33,886 nt of DNA from NCBI GenBank assembly GCA_014804905.1, contig JAAUYX010000047.1:1-33886 (forward strand). The letters run 5' to 3'. This DNA comes from Desulfovibrio sp. (GTDB lineage: Bacteria; Desulfobacterota; Desulfovibrionia; Desulfovibrionales; Desulfovibrionaceae). Shown here piece by piece: positions 8,796 through 17,115 of this stretch. The notes under the pieces were generated by a model. It searched no databases and was not told the origin of the DNA. It saw only the letters and a program-made list of their open reading frames with translations. The position numbers were made by a program, and so were the translations under genes. The stretch's first letter is position 1. Each line of letters starts with the position of its first letter.

Positions 8796-10075
8796 CAGCG
8801 TTCCTCCAGCAGGTCAACGCAGAGGCGCTCGGCCTCGTCGAGCAGCGCGAGGAGCTGCTGTTCGTCCGGCGCGGTGAGCGCCTTCCTGAGACGGCTGTGC
8901 CCGAAAAGCGGCTCCAGCGCCGGGTCCGCCAGTTCGTGGAGCGCCTGGCGGCTCTCGCGCATGGCAAGGGCGAGGCGCCCGGTCTCGCCGAGCAGGTCCT
9001 CCCGGCGCAGCAGCTCCCCGGTATCCGTGAGGGGCCCGGTCTCCACCCGCAAGTCCTTGAGCCAGATGCCCGGCGTATCCCCGGCGAGGTGCTGGAGGCG
9101 CTCGGCGAGGTCCTCGGCGGCGTCGGGCCTTCGCAGCACGGCATCGAGCGGCGTGCGCCCGGCCAGCGTCACGCGGGCCATGACGGCCTCGCAGGTGGGC
9201 GGCGCCTCCTCGCCCAGGCGGGCGAGGGCGCCCGCCATGCGGCGTTCCACCTCGTCAAGGTGGTCAACGCCCTCGAGGTCCAGGGCGAGCTTTTCCCACT
9301 CCACCGGGCCCAGGGCGCGAAATTCCGCCTCGCAGCGCCAGCCCCCGGCGTGGGGACGGGCCGTGACCACAAGGCAGCCGCGCGGCCCGGTCTCGTTGAT
9401 ATGCAGGCCCTGGGTGTTGCCGGGATAGGCGATGAAGGGCTGCTCGGAGAGGATGCAGCGCTCATGCACATGGCCGAGCGCCCAGGCGTCGAGCCCCGTG
9501 GCCACAAGGTCCTCCAGCGAGCACGGGGCGTAGCGGTCTGCCGCGCCCTCGCCCTGAACGGCGCAGTGGAGTACGCCCAGCTGGAAGCAGTCCTCCCCGG
9601 TTTCGCGCCGGAAAAGGCGCGCCAGGTTGCGGCCCTCGCGCGGGCGCGCGTGGCTTATGCCGTGGATGAGCGCCAGGGTTTCGCCATCGCGCAGGAGGGG
9701 ACGGGTTTCGGGCTCGGCGCCGAAAATCACCACGTTTTCCGGCCACTCCACCGAGGTGAGCCTTGAGGAGAGCGGGTCATGGTTGCCGTGGGCGATAAAC
9801 ACCGGGATGCCCAGGCGCTGAAGGCGCAGGCAGCCGTCGCGCAGGGCGAGCTGCGCTTTGACGCTGTGGTCTTCCTGATTGTAGATGTCGCCGGAGAGCA
9901 CGAGGAAGTCCGGCTTTTCCCGCTCGCAGCAGCCGATGAGCCGCTCGAAGGCGATGAAGGTCGCATCGTGGAGCAGTCGGGCGAGGCGGCCGCCCTGGCC
10001 TGTTTCCTGTGCAAGCCCGCGGAAGGGCGTGTCCAGATGCAGATCTGCCGCGTGGATATAGCGGATTTCGTCCAT
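8795..10075 (-). CDS. yhaO: YhaO-like Mre11/SbcD-family metallophosphoesterase nuclease
   Basis: A 426-residue calcineurin-type phosphoesterase. The metal-binding motifs are in the expected order: 'DLH' (11-13), 'GD' (62-63), 'GNHD' (97-100), 'LHC' (His170) and 'GHVH' (201-204). This is the full two-metal nuclease set, so the enzyme should be active. The C-terminal 200 residues are helical and charged and probably contact the ATPase partner. By analogy with Mre11-Rad50 and Bacillus YhaO-YhaN, it should cut DNA ends under control of the ATPase encoded just downstream with a one-base overlap. The start is supported by GAGAGG six bases upstream. A candidate promoter with the TAGACT -10 lies 37-65 bases upstream. 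Confidence 0.88.
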   Translation of the reverse strand: MDEIRYIHAADLHLDTPFRGLAQETGQGGRLARLLHDATFIAFERLIGCCEREKPDFLVLSGDIYNQEDHSVKAQLALRDGCLRLQRLGIPVFIAHGNHDPLSSRLTSVEWPENVVIFGAEPETRPLLRDGETLALIHGISHARPREGRNLARLFRRETGEDCFQLGVLHCAVQGEGAADRYAPCSLEDLVATGLDAWALGHVHERCILSEQPFIAYPGNTQGLHINETGPRGCLVVTARPHAGGWRCEAEFRALGPVEWEKLALDLEGVDHLDEVERRMAGALARLGEEAPPTCEAVMARVTLAGRTPLDAVLRRPDAAEDLAERLQHLAGDTPGIWLKDLRVETGPLTDTGELLRREDLLGETGRLALAMRESRQALHELADPALEPLFGHSRLRKALTAPDEQQLLALLDEAERLCVDLLEER

Positions 10076-10111
10076 GCTGCGCCTCTCTGCGCGATAAGGA
10101 GAGAAAAAAAG

Positions 10112-10140
10112 AGTCTAGACTTTTTCTAGGCGAGGCGCAA
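10112..10140 (-). promoter_or_regulatory. Candidate yhaO promoter with CTAGACTC -10 region
   Basis: On the minus strand: TTGCGC (10140-10135), 17-base spacer, TAGACT (10117-10112), followed by a T-rich stretch. The predicted transcript start is about 30 bases before yhaO. The -10 sits inside the 10-bp perfect palindrome AGTCTAGACT (10112-10121), which could also be a repressor site. The -35 is weak (TTG only). Confidence 0.45.
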
Positions 10141-10150
10141 GGCGCAGAAT

Positions 10151-10174
10151 CCGGCTTCCGGCGCGGCAAGCCGG
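10151..10174 (-). other. Hairpin downstream of the helical-repeat gene
   Basis: CCGGCTT (10151-10157) and AAGCCGG (10168-10174) pair perfectly around a 10-base GC-rich loop. It lies between the end of the minus-strand gene at 10233 and the yhaO promoter. No T tract follows on the minus strand, so a classical intrinsic terminator is not supported. It may still be the 3' end structure of that transcript. Confidence 0.35.
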
Positions 10175-10232
10175 GGAACATGCGGGTTTGGATAATAGAG
10201 GGAGGGGAAGCGCGAAGCCGGGCCGGTGGCCT

Positions 10233-10823
10233 TCAGCGGTTCGCCTGTGCGCGGAGGCGCAGGCACTCCTCGGCGATGCGCCGAAGCTCGGCGTCGTCCG
10301 GCTTTTCCGTGAGGCCTTTCTTCACATGGCCCAGCGCGCGGACATATTCCCCGGCTTCCATGAGCGCACGGGCAATCATGCCATAGGCGGCCAATTCGTT
10401 CTTGTAATACTTGAAAGCCTCGGCGAAGCACTCGTCCGCCTCCTGGACCTTGTGTTCGGCGAGAAATTTCTTGCCGTTGCTGATGCAGCGGTCGAGATTG
10501 AGCTTGCGCTGGAGCGTGGCCTCGTAGTCCTCCTCGTCCTCCTGGCCCATGACCTGCTTGTAGAATTTGTTGAAGAAGGCGAGCAGCTCGCGCTCCTTGC
10601 CGGGCTGGTAGGCGACGGGCTGGGCATATTCCTTCTTGTAGGCCGGGTCCGTGCAGATGTCGGCGATGGCGGTGCGGAAGTCCCCGCGCAGGTCCGTGGG
10701 GGCCTGGAGGCCGCCGAGGTCCTGGAGCGCGGTGGTGAGGAGAAAGACGGCGCGCGGATAGTCGCGGCGCTGGATGCAGGTCCTGATGCGGCCGAGGTCT
10801 TCGCGAATCTTGCGGGCGTTCAT
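10233..10823 (-). CDS. Hypothetical protein with C-terminal TPR-like repeats
   Basis: A 196-residue soluble protein that I cannot assign to a named family. The first 80 residues contain a basic helix and 'RRDYPRAVFLLTTALQDL', which resembles one TPR-like helix pair. Residues about 115-190 contain 'AEHKVQEADECFAEAFKYY' and 'ALMEAGEYVRALGHVKKGL' with the spacing of two to three further TPRs. There is no signal peptide or membrane segment, so it is probably cytoplasmic and involved in protein-protein contact. The start lies 27 bases after the stop of the thioesterase gene on the same strand, so the two are likely co-transcribed. The ribosome binding site is weak (GAG-type), consistent with translation following the upstream gene. 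Confidence 0.7.
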   Translation of the reverse strand: MNARKIREDLGRIRTCIQRRDYPRAVFLLTTALQDLGGLQAPTDLRGDFRTAIADICTDPAYKKEYAQPVAYQPGKERELLAFFNKFYKQVMGQEDEEDYEATLQRKLNLDRCISNGKKFLAEHKVQEADECFAEAFKYYKNELAAYGMIARALMEAGEYVRALGHVKKGLTEKPDDAELRRIAEECLRLRAQANR

Positions 10824-10850
10824 GCTCTGCTCGTTTCGTTGTGCCTGGTT

Positions 10851-11273
10851 TCACTCGGGAAGCGGCATGTCGGTGACAAAGCCCGTGGAGACCGCGCGGG
10901 CGACGAGCGCGCCGTCGCCGTCGAGGATGCGCACGTCATAGCTCACCACATGGTGCCCCGCGCGCACCACCCGTGCCTCGCCCACCAGAGGGCTTACCCG
11001 GCCGGGATTGAGGAACTCGATGCTGGAGGTGAGGCTGACCACCCCGGTCTTGCGCCCGGCATTGGCGGCCGCGCCGAAGGCCACGTCGGCCAGGGCGAAG
11101 ATGGCCCCGCCGTGGGCCACGCCCATGCCGTTCTTGTGGTGCTCCGAAATGGGCATCGTGACCCGGGAAAATTCCGGCGTGGCGACCTCCACCTCCATTT
11201 GCAGATGGCGCACGAGCCTGTCGTGCTTCGCCACATAGTTGTCCATGTTCCGCATCGTCTCGGGGGAGGCCAT
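10851..11273 (-). CDS. PaaI-family hotdog-fold thioesterase
   Basis: A 140-residue single hotdog domain of the PaaI/YbdB-like acyl-CoA thioesterase group. The diagnostic segment 'NGMGVAHGGAIFALAD' (about residues 48-63) has the HGG turn at the start of the hot-dog helix and an Asp close behind, as in PaaI enzymes that hydrolyse aryl- or acyl-CoA. The later strands 'SSIEFLNPGRVSPLVGEARVVRAGHHV' are standard for the fold. The substrate cannot be read from sequence, but no phenylacetate genes are nearby, so a general CoA-salvage role is as likely. AGGAG six bases upstream supports the start. A second ATG seven codons in is less likely. It begins about 36 bases after the terminator of the Tim44-domain gene and precedes the helical-repeat gene. 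Confidence 0.85.
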   Translation of the reverse strand: MASPETMRNMDNYVAKHDRLVRHLQMEVEVATPEFSRVTMPISEHHKNGMGVAHGGAIFALADVAFGAAANAGRKTGVVSLTSSIEFLNPGRVSPLVGEARVVRAGHHVVSYDVRILDGDGALVARAVSTGFVTDMPLPE

Positions 11274-11309
11274 CTGCTTCTCCTTGGGGCGGCTTCCGCT
11301 CTTTACGCC

Positions 11310-11343
11310 AAAAAGGCCGGCCGGGAGATGCCCCCGGCCAGCC
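11310..11343 (-). terminator. Rho-independent terminator after the Tim44-domain gene
   Basis: On the minus strand an 11-bp stem (11343-11333 with 11325-11315, one G-U pair) encloses a 7-base loop and is followed at once by TTTTT (11314-11310). It lies just past the stop at 11367 and before the thioesterase gene. Confidence 0.8.
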
Positions 11344-11366
11344 GCATCATGCCTGAAGTGGGGCGC

Positions 11367-12299
11367 TTATTCCACCTGCTGGATGCCGTCGAGCTTCCAG
11401 GTGCCACCCACCCCTTCGCGCAGGAAGTGCCAGACCTCGCGCGCGGAAGAGGGAGCGTCCTGGTCGGGCCGCTCGCGCAGGAGCACGTCGAAGAACACCT
11501 GGGCGCGCTGGTCGTCGCCCTCGTTTTCCGCGCCGAGCAGCTGGGCATTGACCAGCATGATTTCCGTGTGGCTCGGGCCGGGCTCGGCGGCCATCTGCTC
11601 ACGCAGGGCCTGCATTACGGCCGGGGTGGCGAACTGGGCGATGTCGTCAAGGTCGCGCCTGTCCCAGGCCTTTTGCATCCGCGTATAGGCCATCTTGGCC
11701 CCGCGGAGGAATTCCTCCGTATCAAAGCCCGCGGGCACGTCCACGCCCTGGTCGGCCGCCGGGGGCTCCGTGCCCTGTCCGGTGAGGTTGCGCAGGGCGT
11801 CCCAGCCGGAGGCCTGGGTATTGCTGCGGGCAAAGGGCTGGTTCGCGCTGTCGTTGGTGAGGTCCGGGCGGCTTCCGCCGAAGAGGCCGCCCCCCGCCGG
11901 GGCCGGTTCCTGCGACTGACGGTTGCGGAAGCGCGCGAAGAGCTTGAGGCCCACATAGATGAGCAGGCCGATGATGATGATGTCGAGGAAGCCGCCGCCC
12001 CCGCCAAGGCCGTTGCCGGAAAGCAGGGAGCCGAGCAGGGTGCCCGCGAGCAGGCCGCCGAAGAGGCCGCCCATGCCGCCGAACATGCCGGGGCGCTGGG
12101 TCGTCGCCTGCGCGTTGCGGGCGTTGGCGGCCGGGGCCTGCTGGCGCATGGCCGGGCGCTGCGCGGGCGTGCTCATGTAGGGGCGGCTCCCGAAGGAGCG
12201 GCCGCCGCCCATGCGCGCGGCCTCGGCGGAATCGGGCAGCGCAAGGGCAAAGGCGGCAAGGAGGATGACAAGGGCTGCGAAAAGGGCGCTGATCTTCAT
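11367..12299 (-). CDS. Tim44-domain membrane protein
   Basis: A 310-residue protein with a signal peptide or N-terminal anchor ('ALFAALVILLAAFALAL', cleavage near 'AEA', about residue 27). It then has a Gln/Ala/Met-rich stretch, a Gly-rich hydrophobic segment ('GMFGGMGGLFGGLLAGTLLG') and a clear transmembrane helix at about 103-121 ('FLDIIIIGLLIYVGLKLF'). A Ser/Pro/Gly linker follows, and from about 186 to the end a Tim44-like domain ('AYTRMQKAWDRRDLDDIAQFATPAVMQAL'). In mitochondria this fold binds membranes and import components. Bacterial homologues are common near the envelope, but their function is not settled. An open frame runs up to 12668 through the end of glmU, but the ATG at 12299 has CGGAG upstream, a signal peptide directly after it and a promoter before it. 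Confidence 0.82.
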   Translation of the reverse strand: MKISALFAALVILLAAFALALPDSAEAARMGGGRSFGSRPYMSTPAQRPAMRQQAPAANARNAQATTQRPGMFGGMGGLFGGLLAGTLLGSLLSGNGLGGGGGFLDIIIIGLLIYVGLKLFARFRNRQSQEPAPAGGGLFGGSRPDLTNDSANQPFARSNTQASGWDALRNLTGQGTEPPAADQGVDVPAGFDTEEFLRGAKMAYTRMQKAWDRRDLDDIAQFATPAVMQALREQMAAEPGPSHTEIMLVNAQLLGAENEGDDQRAQVFFDVLLRERPDQDAPSSAREVWHFLREGVGGTWKLDGIQQVE

Positions 12300-12351
12300 G
12301 GCAACTCCGGTTGGGTGGTTCCCGGCGGGAATGTTCTCTGTCACTCCGTTA

Positions 12352-12379
12352 TGTATAGGGATTTTGGCGGAAAAGGCAA
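12352..12379 (-). promoter_or_regulatory. Candidate promoter of the Tim44-domain gene
   Basis: On the minus strand: TTGCCT (12379-12374), 16-base spacer, TATACA (12357-12352). It is in the gap after glmU, about 50 bases before the start codon, and is the most AT-rich stretch of this gap. Confidence 0.55.
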
Positions 12380-12420
12380 GCCGCGGCGAGGCTCCCCGCT
12401 GGCGGGAACGCCGGCCCGCT

Positions 12421-13788
12421 TCACTTCTTCCGCGGGAGATTTTTCTGGCGCCCGCGCGCCACAGCCAGCTCGCCCGCGGGCACGTCCTTGGTGATGACGG
12501 AGCCAGCCCCCACGAGCGCGCCGTCGCCCACCGCAACCGGGGCCACGAGCGCCGTGTTGCTGCCGATGAAGGCATGGGCGCCGATGCTCGTGCGGTGCTT
12601 GTGCTTCCCGTCATAGTTGCAGGTGATGGTGCCCGCGCCGATATTGGCGGCCGCGCCGATTTCCGCATCGCCCAGATAGCTCAGGTGGTTGGCTTTGGCG
12701 CCGGGGCCGAGGCGCGCGTTCTTGAGCTCCACAAAGTTGCCCACATGGGATTCCGGCTCGAGCAGCGCACCGGGCCGGAGCCTGGCGAAAGGCCCCACCA
12801 CCGTGTTTTCACCCGCTTCGGCGCGCTCAAGATGCGAGAAGGAGCGGATGCGCGCGCCCTTGCGGACCACGCTGTCCTGGAGGACGCAGTGGGACTCGAT
12901 GCGCGCGCCGGCCTCCACCTGCGAGTGGCCGTAGAGCTCGCAGGGGCCCGTGATCTCGGCGCCGGGCGCGATCTCGGCGAAGGGGCCCACGCGCACGAGT
13001 TCCGGCGCGTGGAGGGTGACGCCGCTTGCGAGCAGCTGGCGGACGATGCGGCCGCGCAGGAGTTCCTCCATGCGCGCGAGTTCCGCCGGGGAATTGACGC
13101 CGAGCAGGCTCTCGTCCGCGCCGCAGTTGACGCCGCGCACGCAAAGGCCGTCCGCGAGGCCGAGGGCCACGAGATCGGTGATATAGTATTCGCCGCTTTT
13201 ATTGTTGTTGCCGATGCGCGGCAAAAGCCGCGCCACGGCCTCCACATCGAGCAGGTAGAGCCCGGCGTTCACCTCGCCCGTGTCCGGACCGTGGAAGGCC
13301 GCATCAAAATCCTTGGCCTCCACGATGGCCGCCACGTCGCCGCCCTTGCGCACCACACGGCCATAGGCCCCGGCATCCTCAAGGCTCAGGCTGGCGAAGG
13401 CGATGGCCGCGTCCCCGGCCTCAGCGAGGAAGCGGCGCCCGATGTCGGTAGTCAGGAGCGGCACGTCGCCATTGACCACCAGCACACGGGCGACACCCTG
13501 CTCCCTGAGCGTGGGGAGCGCGGTGGCCAGGGCATGGCCCGTGCCGAGCTGCTGCTCCTGCCGTATGGCGGAAAGACCGGGGAAGGCGGCCGCAACCATG
13601 TCCGCGCCGTGGCCAAGCACGGCCCAGACGGCCTCGCGGCCATCGGCTTGGGTGTAGAGGGGCCGCAGGGCCGCGAGCACATAGGCCAGCATGGGCTCGC
13701 CCAGCAGCTCCTGGAGCACCTTGGGGCGTGCGGAGTGCATCCGCGTGCCTTTGCCCGCGGCGAGGATAAGGGCGGCGCTGTGGGTCAT
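12421..13788 (-). CDS. glmU: GlmU, bifunctional GlcNAc-1-P uridyltransferase / GlcN-1-P acetyltransferase
   Basis: A 455-residue cytoplasmic enzyme of normal family length that acetylates glucosamine-1-P and then transfers UMP to give UDP-GlcNAc, the precursor of peptidoglycan and lipid A. The N-terminal pyrophosphorylase domain opens with 'LILAAGKGTRMHSARPKVL' (about 8-26, the nucleotide-binding G-x-G-T-R-M loop) and has 'QLGTGHAL' and 'VNGDVPLL' for uridine and metal binding. The C-terminal half is a left-handed beta-helix of hexapeptide repeats; 'ELKNARLGPGAKANHLSYLGD' and 'NYDGKHKHRTSIG' carry the acetyl-CoA and catalytic His region. AAAGGAGG just upstream fixes the start. It is divergent from groES across a 272-base shared regulatory gap and appears monocistronic, since the next gene has its own promoter. 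Confidence 0.97.
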   Translation of the reverse strand: MTHSAALILAAGKGTRMHSARPKVLQELLGEPMLAYVLAALRPLYTQADGREAVWAVLGHGADMVAAAFPGLSAIRQEQQLGTGHALATALPTLREQGVARVLVVNGDVPLLTTDIGRRFLAEAGDAAIAFASLSLEDAGAYGRVVRKGGDVAAIVEAKDFDAAFHGPDTGEVNAGLYLLDVEAVARLLPRIGNNNKSGEYYITDLVALGLADGLCVRGVNCGADESLLGVNSPAELARMEELLRGRIVRQLLASGVTLHAPELVRVGPFAEIAPGAEITGPCELYGHSQVEAGARIESHCVLQDSVVRKGARIRSFSHLERAEAGENTVVGPFARLRPGALLEPESHVGNFVELKNARLGPGAKANHLSYLGDAEIGAAANIGAGTITCNYDGKHKHRTSIGAHAFIGSNTALVAPVAVGDGALVGAGSVITKDVPAGELAVARGRQKNLPRKK

Positions 13789-13819
13789 GGGGCCTCCTTT
13801 GCTTTTACCGTCGCCGCAT

Positions 13820-13833
13820 CCATAGCGCTATGG
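13820..13833. promoter_or_regulatory. 14-bp palindrome upstream of glmU
   Basis: CCATAGCGCTATGG is a perfect palindrome about 32 bases before the glmU start, placed where a repressor bound near the transcript start could act. No regulator was identified. Confidence 0.35.
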
Positions 13834-13881
13834 CGGCCAAACGGCAAGCGCGTCCGGGCGCCGCGCCGAGCGCAAGAAAAA

Positions 13882-13908
13882 TGAAAAAATTTTTGCGTTT
13901 CCCCCTTT
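13882..13908 (+). promoter_or_regulatory. Candidate heat-shock (sigma32-type) promoter of groESL
   Basis: TGAAA (13882-13886), 14 bases, then CCCCCTTT (13901-13908) resembles the sigma32 pattern CTTGAAA-N13-15-CCCCAT, though both boxes are incomplete. It lies in the only AT-rich island of the glmU-groES gap. On the opposite strand TTGAAA (13912-13907) could be the -35 of glmU. No CIRCE operator (TTAGCACTC-N9-GAGTGCTAA) was found. Confidence 0.35.
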
Positions 13909-13943
13909 TCAAGTGCGAAGCATGACTTATCTCTTGCCCGTGC

Positions 13944-14017
13944 GGAACCGCGCAAGCGGCTCCGTTGCGGCCCGCAACGCGCAACTATGCGGCGCGTCCG
14001 TGGCAACGGCCGCCGTT
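13944..14017 (+). promoter_or_regulatory. Structured groESL 5' leader with three inverted repeats
   Basis: Hairpin 1 (13944-13963): arms GGAACCGC and GCGGCTCC, one A-C mismatch, closed by a GCAA tetraloop. Hairpin 2 (13963-13979): CGTTGC / GCAACG around GGCCC. Repeat 3 (14005-14017): AACGG / CCGTT around a 3-base loop. All lie between the candidate promoter and the GGAGG at 14049-14053. They could affect mRNA stability or translation, but no known riboswitch was recognised. Confidence 0.4.
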
Positions 14018-14060
14018 TCGCCCCCTTGGGCCATAACACCCTTTCCCTGGAGGATATGTA

Positions 14061-14348
14061 ATGAAGCTGAAACCCCTCAATGACCGTGTTCTGGTCAAGC
14101 GTCTCGAATCCGAGGAAAAGACCGCGGGTGGTCTGTACATTCCCGATACCGCCAAGGAAAAGCCCTCCAAGGGGCAGGTCGTGGCCGTGGGCCCCGGCAA
14201 GATGGACGAGAACGGCAAGCGCATTCCCATGGCCGTCAAGCCCGGCGACGAAGTGCTCTTCAACAAGTATGCGGGCACCGAGGTCAAGCTGGACAATGTT
14301 GACCATCTCGTGATGCGTGAAGAGGACATCCTCGCCATCATCGACTAG
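14061..14348 (+). CDS. groES: GroES co-chaperonin (Hsp10)
   Basis: A 95-residue 10-kDa co-chaperonin that caps the GroEL ring as a heptamer. It has the N-terminal 'KPLNDRVLVKRLESEEKTAGGLYIPD' with the mobile loop at about 16-32, which carries the GroEL-binding hydrophobic G-G-L-Y-I. The middle 'KGQVVAVGPGK' and C-terminal 'VMREEDILAIID' are typical. GGAGG at 14049-14053, seven bases before the ATG, supports the start. groEL follows after 75 bases, the normal bicistronic order. The shared leader upstream is rich in hairpins. Confidence 0.98.
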   Translation: MKLKPLNDRVLVKRLESEEKTAGGLYIPDTAKEKPSKGQVVAVGPGKMDENGKRIPMAVKPGDEVLFNKYAGTEVKLDNVDHLVMREEDILAIID

Positions 14349-14423
14349 CCGACTCCGCGTCCCCTGGGGGCGCCGGATGTCCTTGTCCCTTTTTTCCGCC
14401 AAAAGTTCAGGAGGAGCCTACCT

Positions 14424-16070
<1,647 letters not shown>

Positions 16071-16111
16071 ACCGAATGCCCGCGCCCCTTGGGGCGTGAT
16101 GCTTGAACAGA

Positions 16112-16142
16112 AAAGGCCCTCCGGCATTGCCGGGGGGCCTTT
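16112..16142 (+). terminator. Rho-independent terminator of groESL
   Basis: A 14-bp stem (16112-16125 with 16129-16142, one G-U pair) with an ATT loop. The A-tract on the left arm pairs with the TTT at the right end, so it can work on either strand, although the T tract is short. It lies about 40 bases after the groEL stop. Confidence 0.75.
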
Positions 16143-16169
16143 GTGCTGCGGGCCCACATGGGGTATGCA
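16141..16169 (+). promoter_or_regulatory. Possible weak promoter of the esterase gene
   Basis: TTGTGC (16141-16146), 17-base spacer, TATGCA (16164-16169). Each box matches only 3 of 6 consensus bases. It is the best candidate in the 61-base gap between the groESL terminator and the esterase start. Confidence 0.25.
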
Positions 16170-16203
16170 GTGGGCATTGAGTCCGCACAGGAGGAAGAGA
16201 ACA

Positions 16204-17052
16204 ATGGGAAAACTCCTCGAAAGGCGCAAGGCGGTGAGCCATTTTGCCAGGTTGCCGGACAGCGGCAGCGTCGAGCATTGCAGCATGAGCAGCGAGGTGC
16301 TGGGGGCGACCAAAGAGTTCTCGGTCTACCTGCCGCACGGCTATGAGGAGGGCGCACGGCGCTATCCCGTGCTCTATGCGCTGCACCCGGCCGGCGGCAT
16401 CCATGAAACATGGATAAAGCTGGGCCAGCTTCCGCAGGTGGCGGACGACGCCGTCCGCTCGGGCATGGCCGCGCCCATGATTATCGTCATGCCGGATGCG
16501 AGCGGAATGGGGGAGCACCACCTGGGCAGGCGCCTGGGCTTCTTTTCCGTGCCCGGCTGGGACTATGAGGCCTATTTCCATGAGGAACTGCTGCCCCTCG
16601 TCGATGCGACCTATCGCACCACCGCCGACAGTGGGCAGCGCGCCATCCTCGGCGCTTCCATGGGGGGCGAGGCGGCCGTGGCCTATGCCCAGAAACATCC
16701 CGACCTCTACGGCGCGGCCTGTGCCTTGAGCGGCCTTTTGGGCCACCCGGAGCAAAGCAGGATGGCGGAGACGGACAAGGACTATGCGGCATCCCTCATT
16801 GCCAATGATCCCTTGAGTCGCGTAAAAAACGCGGGCCCCGAGGAAGTGGAAAAATGGAAGCGCGTCCGCTGGTATGCCGATTGCGGCGACAACGACTACT
16901 TTTATGAGGGCAATACGGAATTTTTCCTCGCCATGAAAGCCAGGGGCATCCCCTTGAGCTACCGGATGCGGAGCGGCGTCCACGACTGGTATTACTGGGT
17001 CACGGGCTTAGCGTCCGTGCTCCACTTTGTCTCGCTGGCTTTTGGCGGGTAG
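16204..17052 (+). CDS. Putative serine esterase (esterase D / PF00756-like alpha/beta hydrolase)
   Basis: A 282-residue alpha/beta hydrolase. The nucleophile elbow G-A-S-M-G-G places the catalytic serine at residue 152. An acid at Asp229 or Asp231 ('CGDNDYFYEG') and His260 ('SGVHDWYYW') complete the triad in the spacing of the esterase-D / feruloyl-esterase / S-formylglutathione hydrolase group. The early 'FSVYLPHGYEEGARRYPVLYALHPAGG' supplies the oxyanion-hole region. There is no signal peptide, so it is cytoplasmic. The natural ester is unknown; it could be a carbohydrate-linked acyl ester or a small thioester. The frame is open back to 16039, overlapping groEL, but AGGAGG at 16189-16194 supports ATG 16204. 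It is convergent with the J-domain gene. Confidence 0.85.
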   Translation: MGKLLERRKAVSHFARLPDSGSVEHCSMSSEVLGATKEFSVYLPHGYEEGARRYPVLYALHPAGGIHETWIKLGQLPQVADDAVRSGMAAPMIIVMPDASGMGEHHLGRRLGFFSVPGWDYEAYFHEELLPLVDATYRTTADSGQRAILGASMGGEAAVAYAQKHPDLYGAACALSGLLGHPEQSRMAETDKDYAASLIANDPLSRVKNAGPEEVEKWKRVRWYADCGDNDYFYEGNTEFFLAMKARGIPLSYRMRSGVHDWYYWVTGLASVLHFVSLAFGG

Positions 17053-17065
17053 GGGGCGGCGCTCT

Positions 17066-17082
17066 CCGCGCTGTGGGCGCGG
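17066..17082. other. Hairpin between convergent esterase and J-domain genes
   Basis: CCGCGC / GCGCGG around TGTGG in the 63-base gap. There is no T tract on either side, so terminator function is only suggested by its place between two convergent stops. Confidence 0.3.
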
Positions 17083-17115
17083 CGGCTCCCTCAGCGTCGG
17101 GCTTCTGCAGCCGCG

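Noticed and set aside
4812..9428. A 1538-codon open frame on the plus strand opposite yhaN and yhaO
   Set aside because: It is a shadow of GC-rich codon usage. It has no family motifs, an unnatural Ala/Gly/Arg/Glu/His composition, no ribosome binding site, and both minus-strand genes have complete motif sets.
10188..10200. GATAAT-like -10 on the plus strand near 10191
   Set aside because: There is no plus-strand gene downstream and no -35 at proper distance.
12300..12668. N-terminal extension of the Tim44-domain protein into glmU
   Set aside because: The ATG at 12299 has a good ribosome binding site, a signal peptide right after it and a promoter in front; the extension is glmU sequence read in another frame.
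13911..13920. AAGTGCGAAG as a possible CIRCE half-site before groES
   Set aside because: It matches only part of GAGTGCTAA, and no partner TTAGCACTC lies at the required 9-base spacing.
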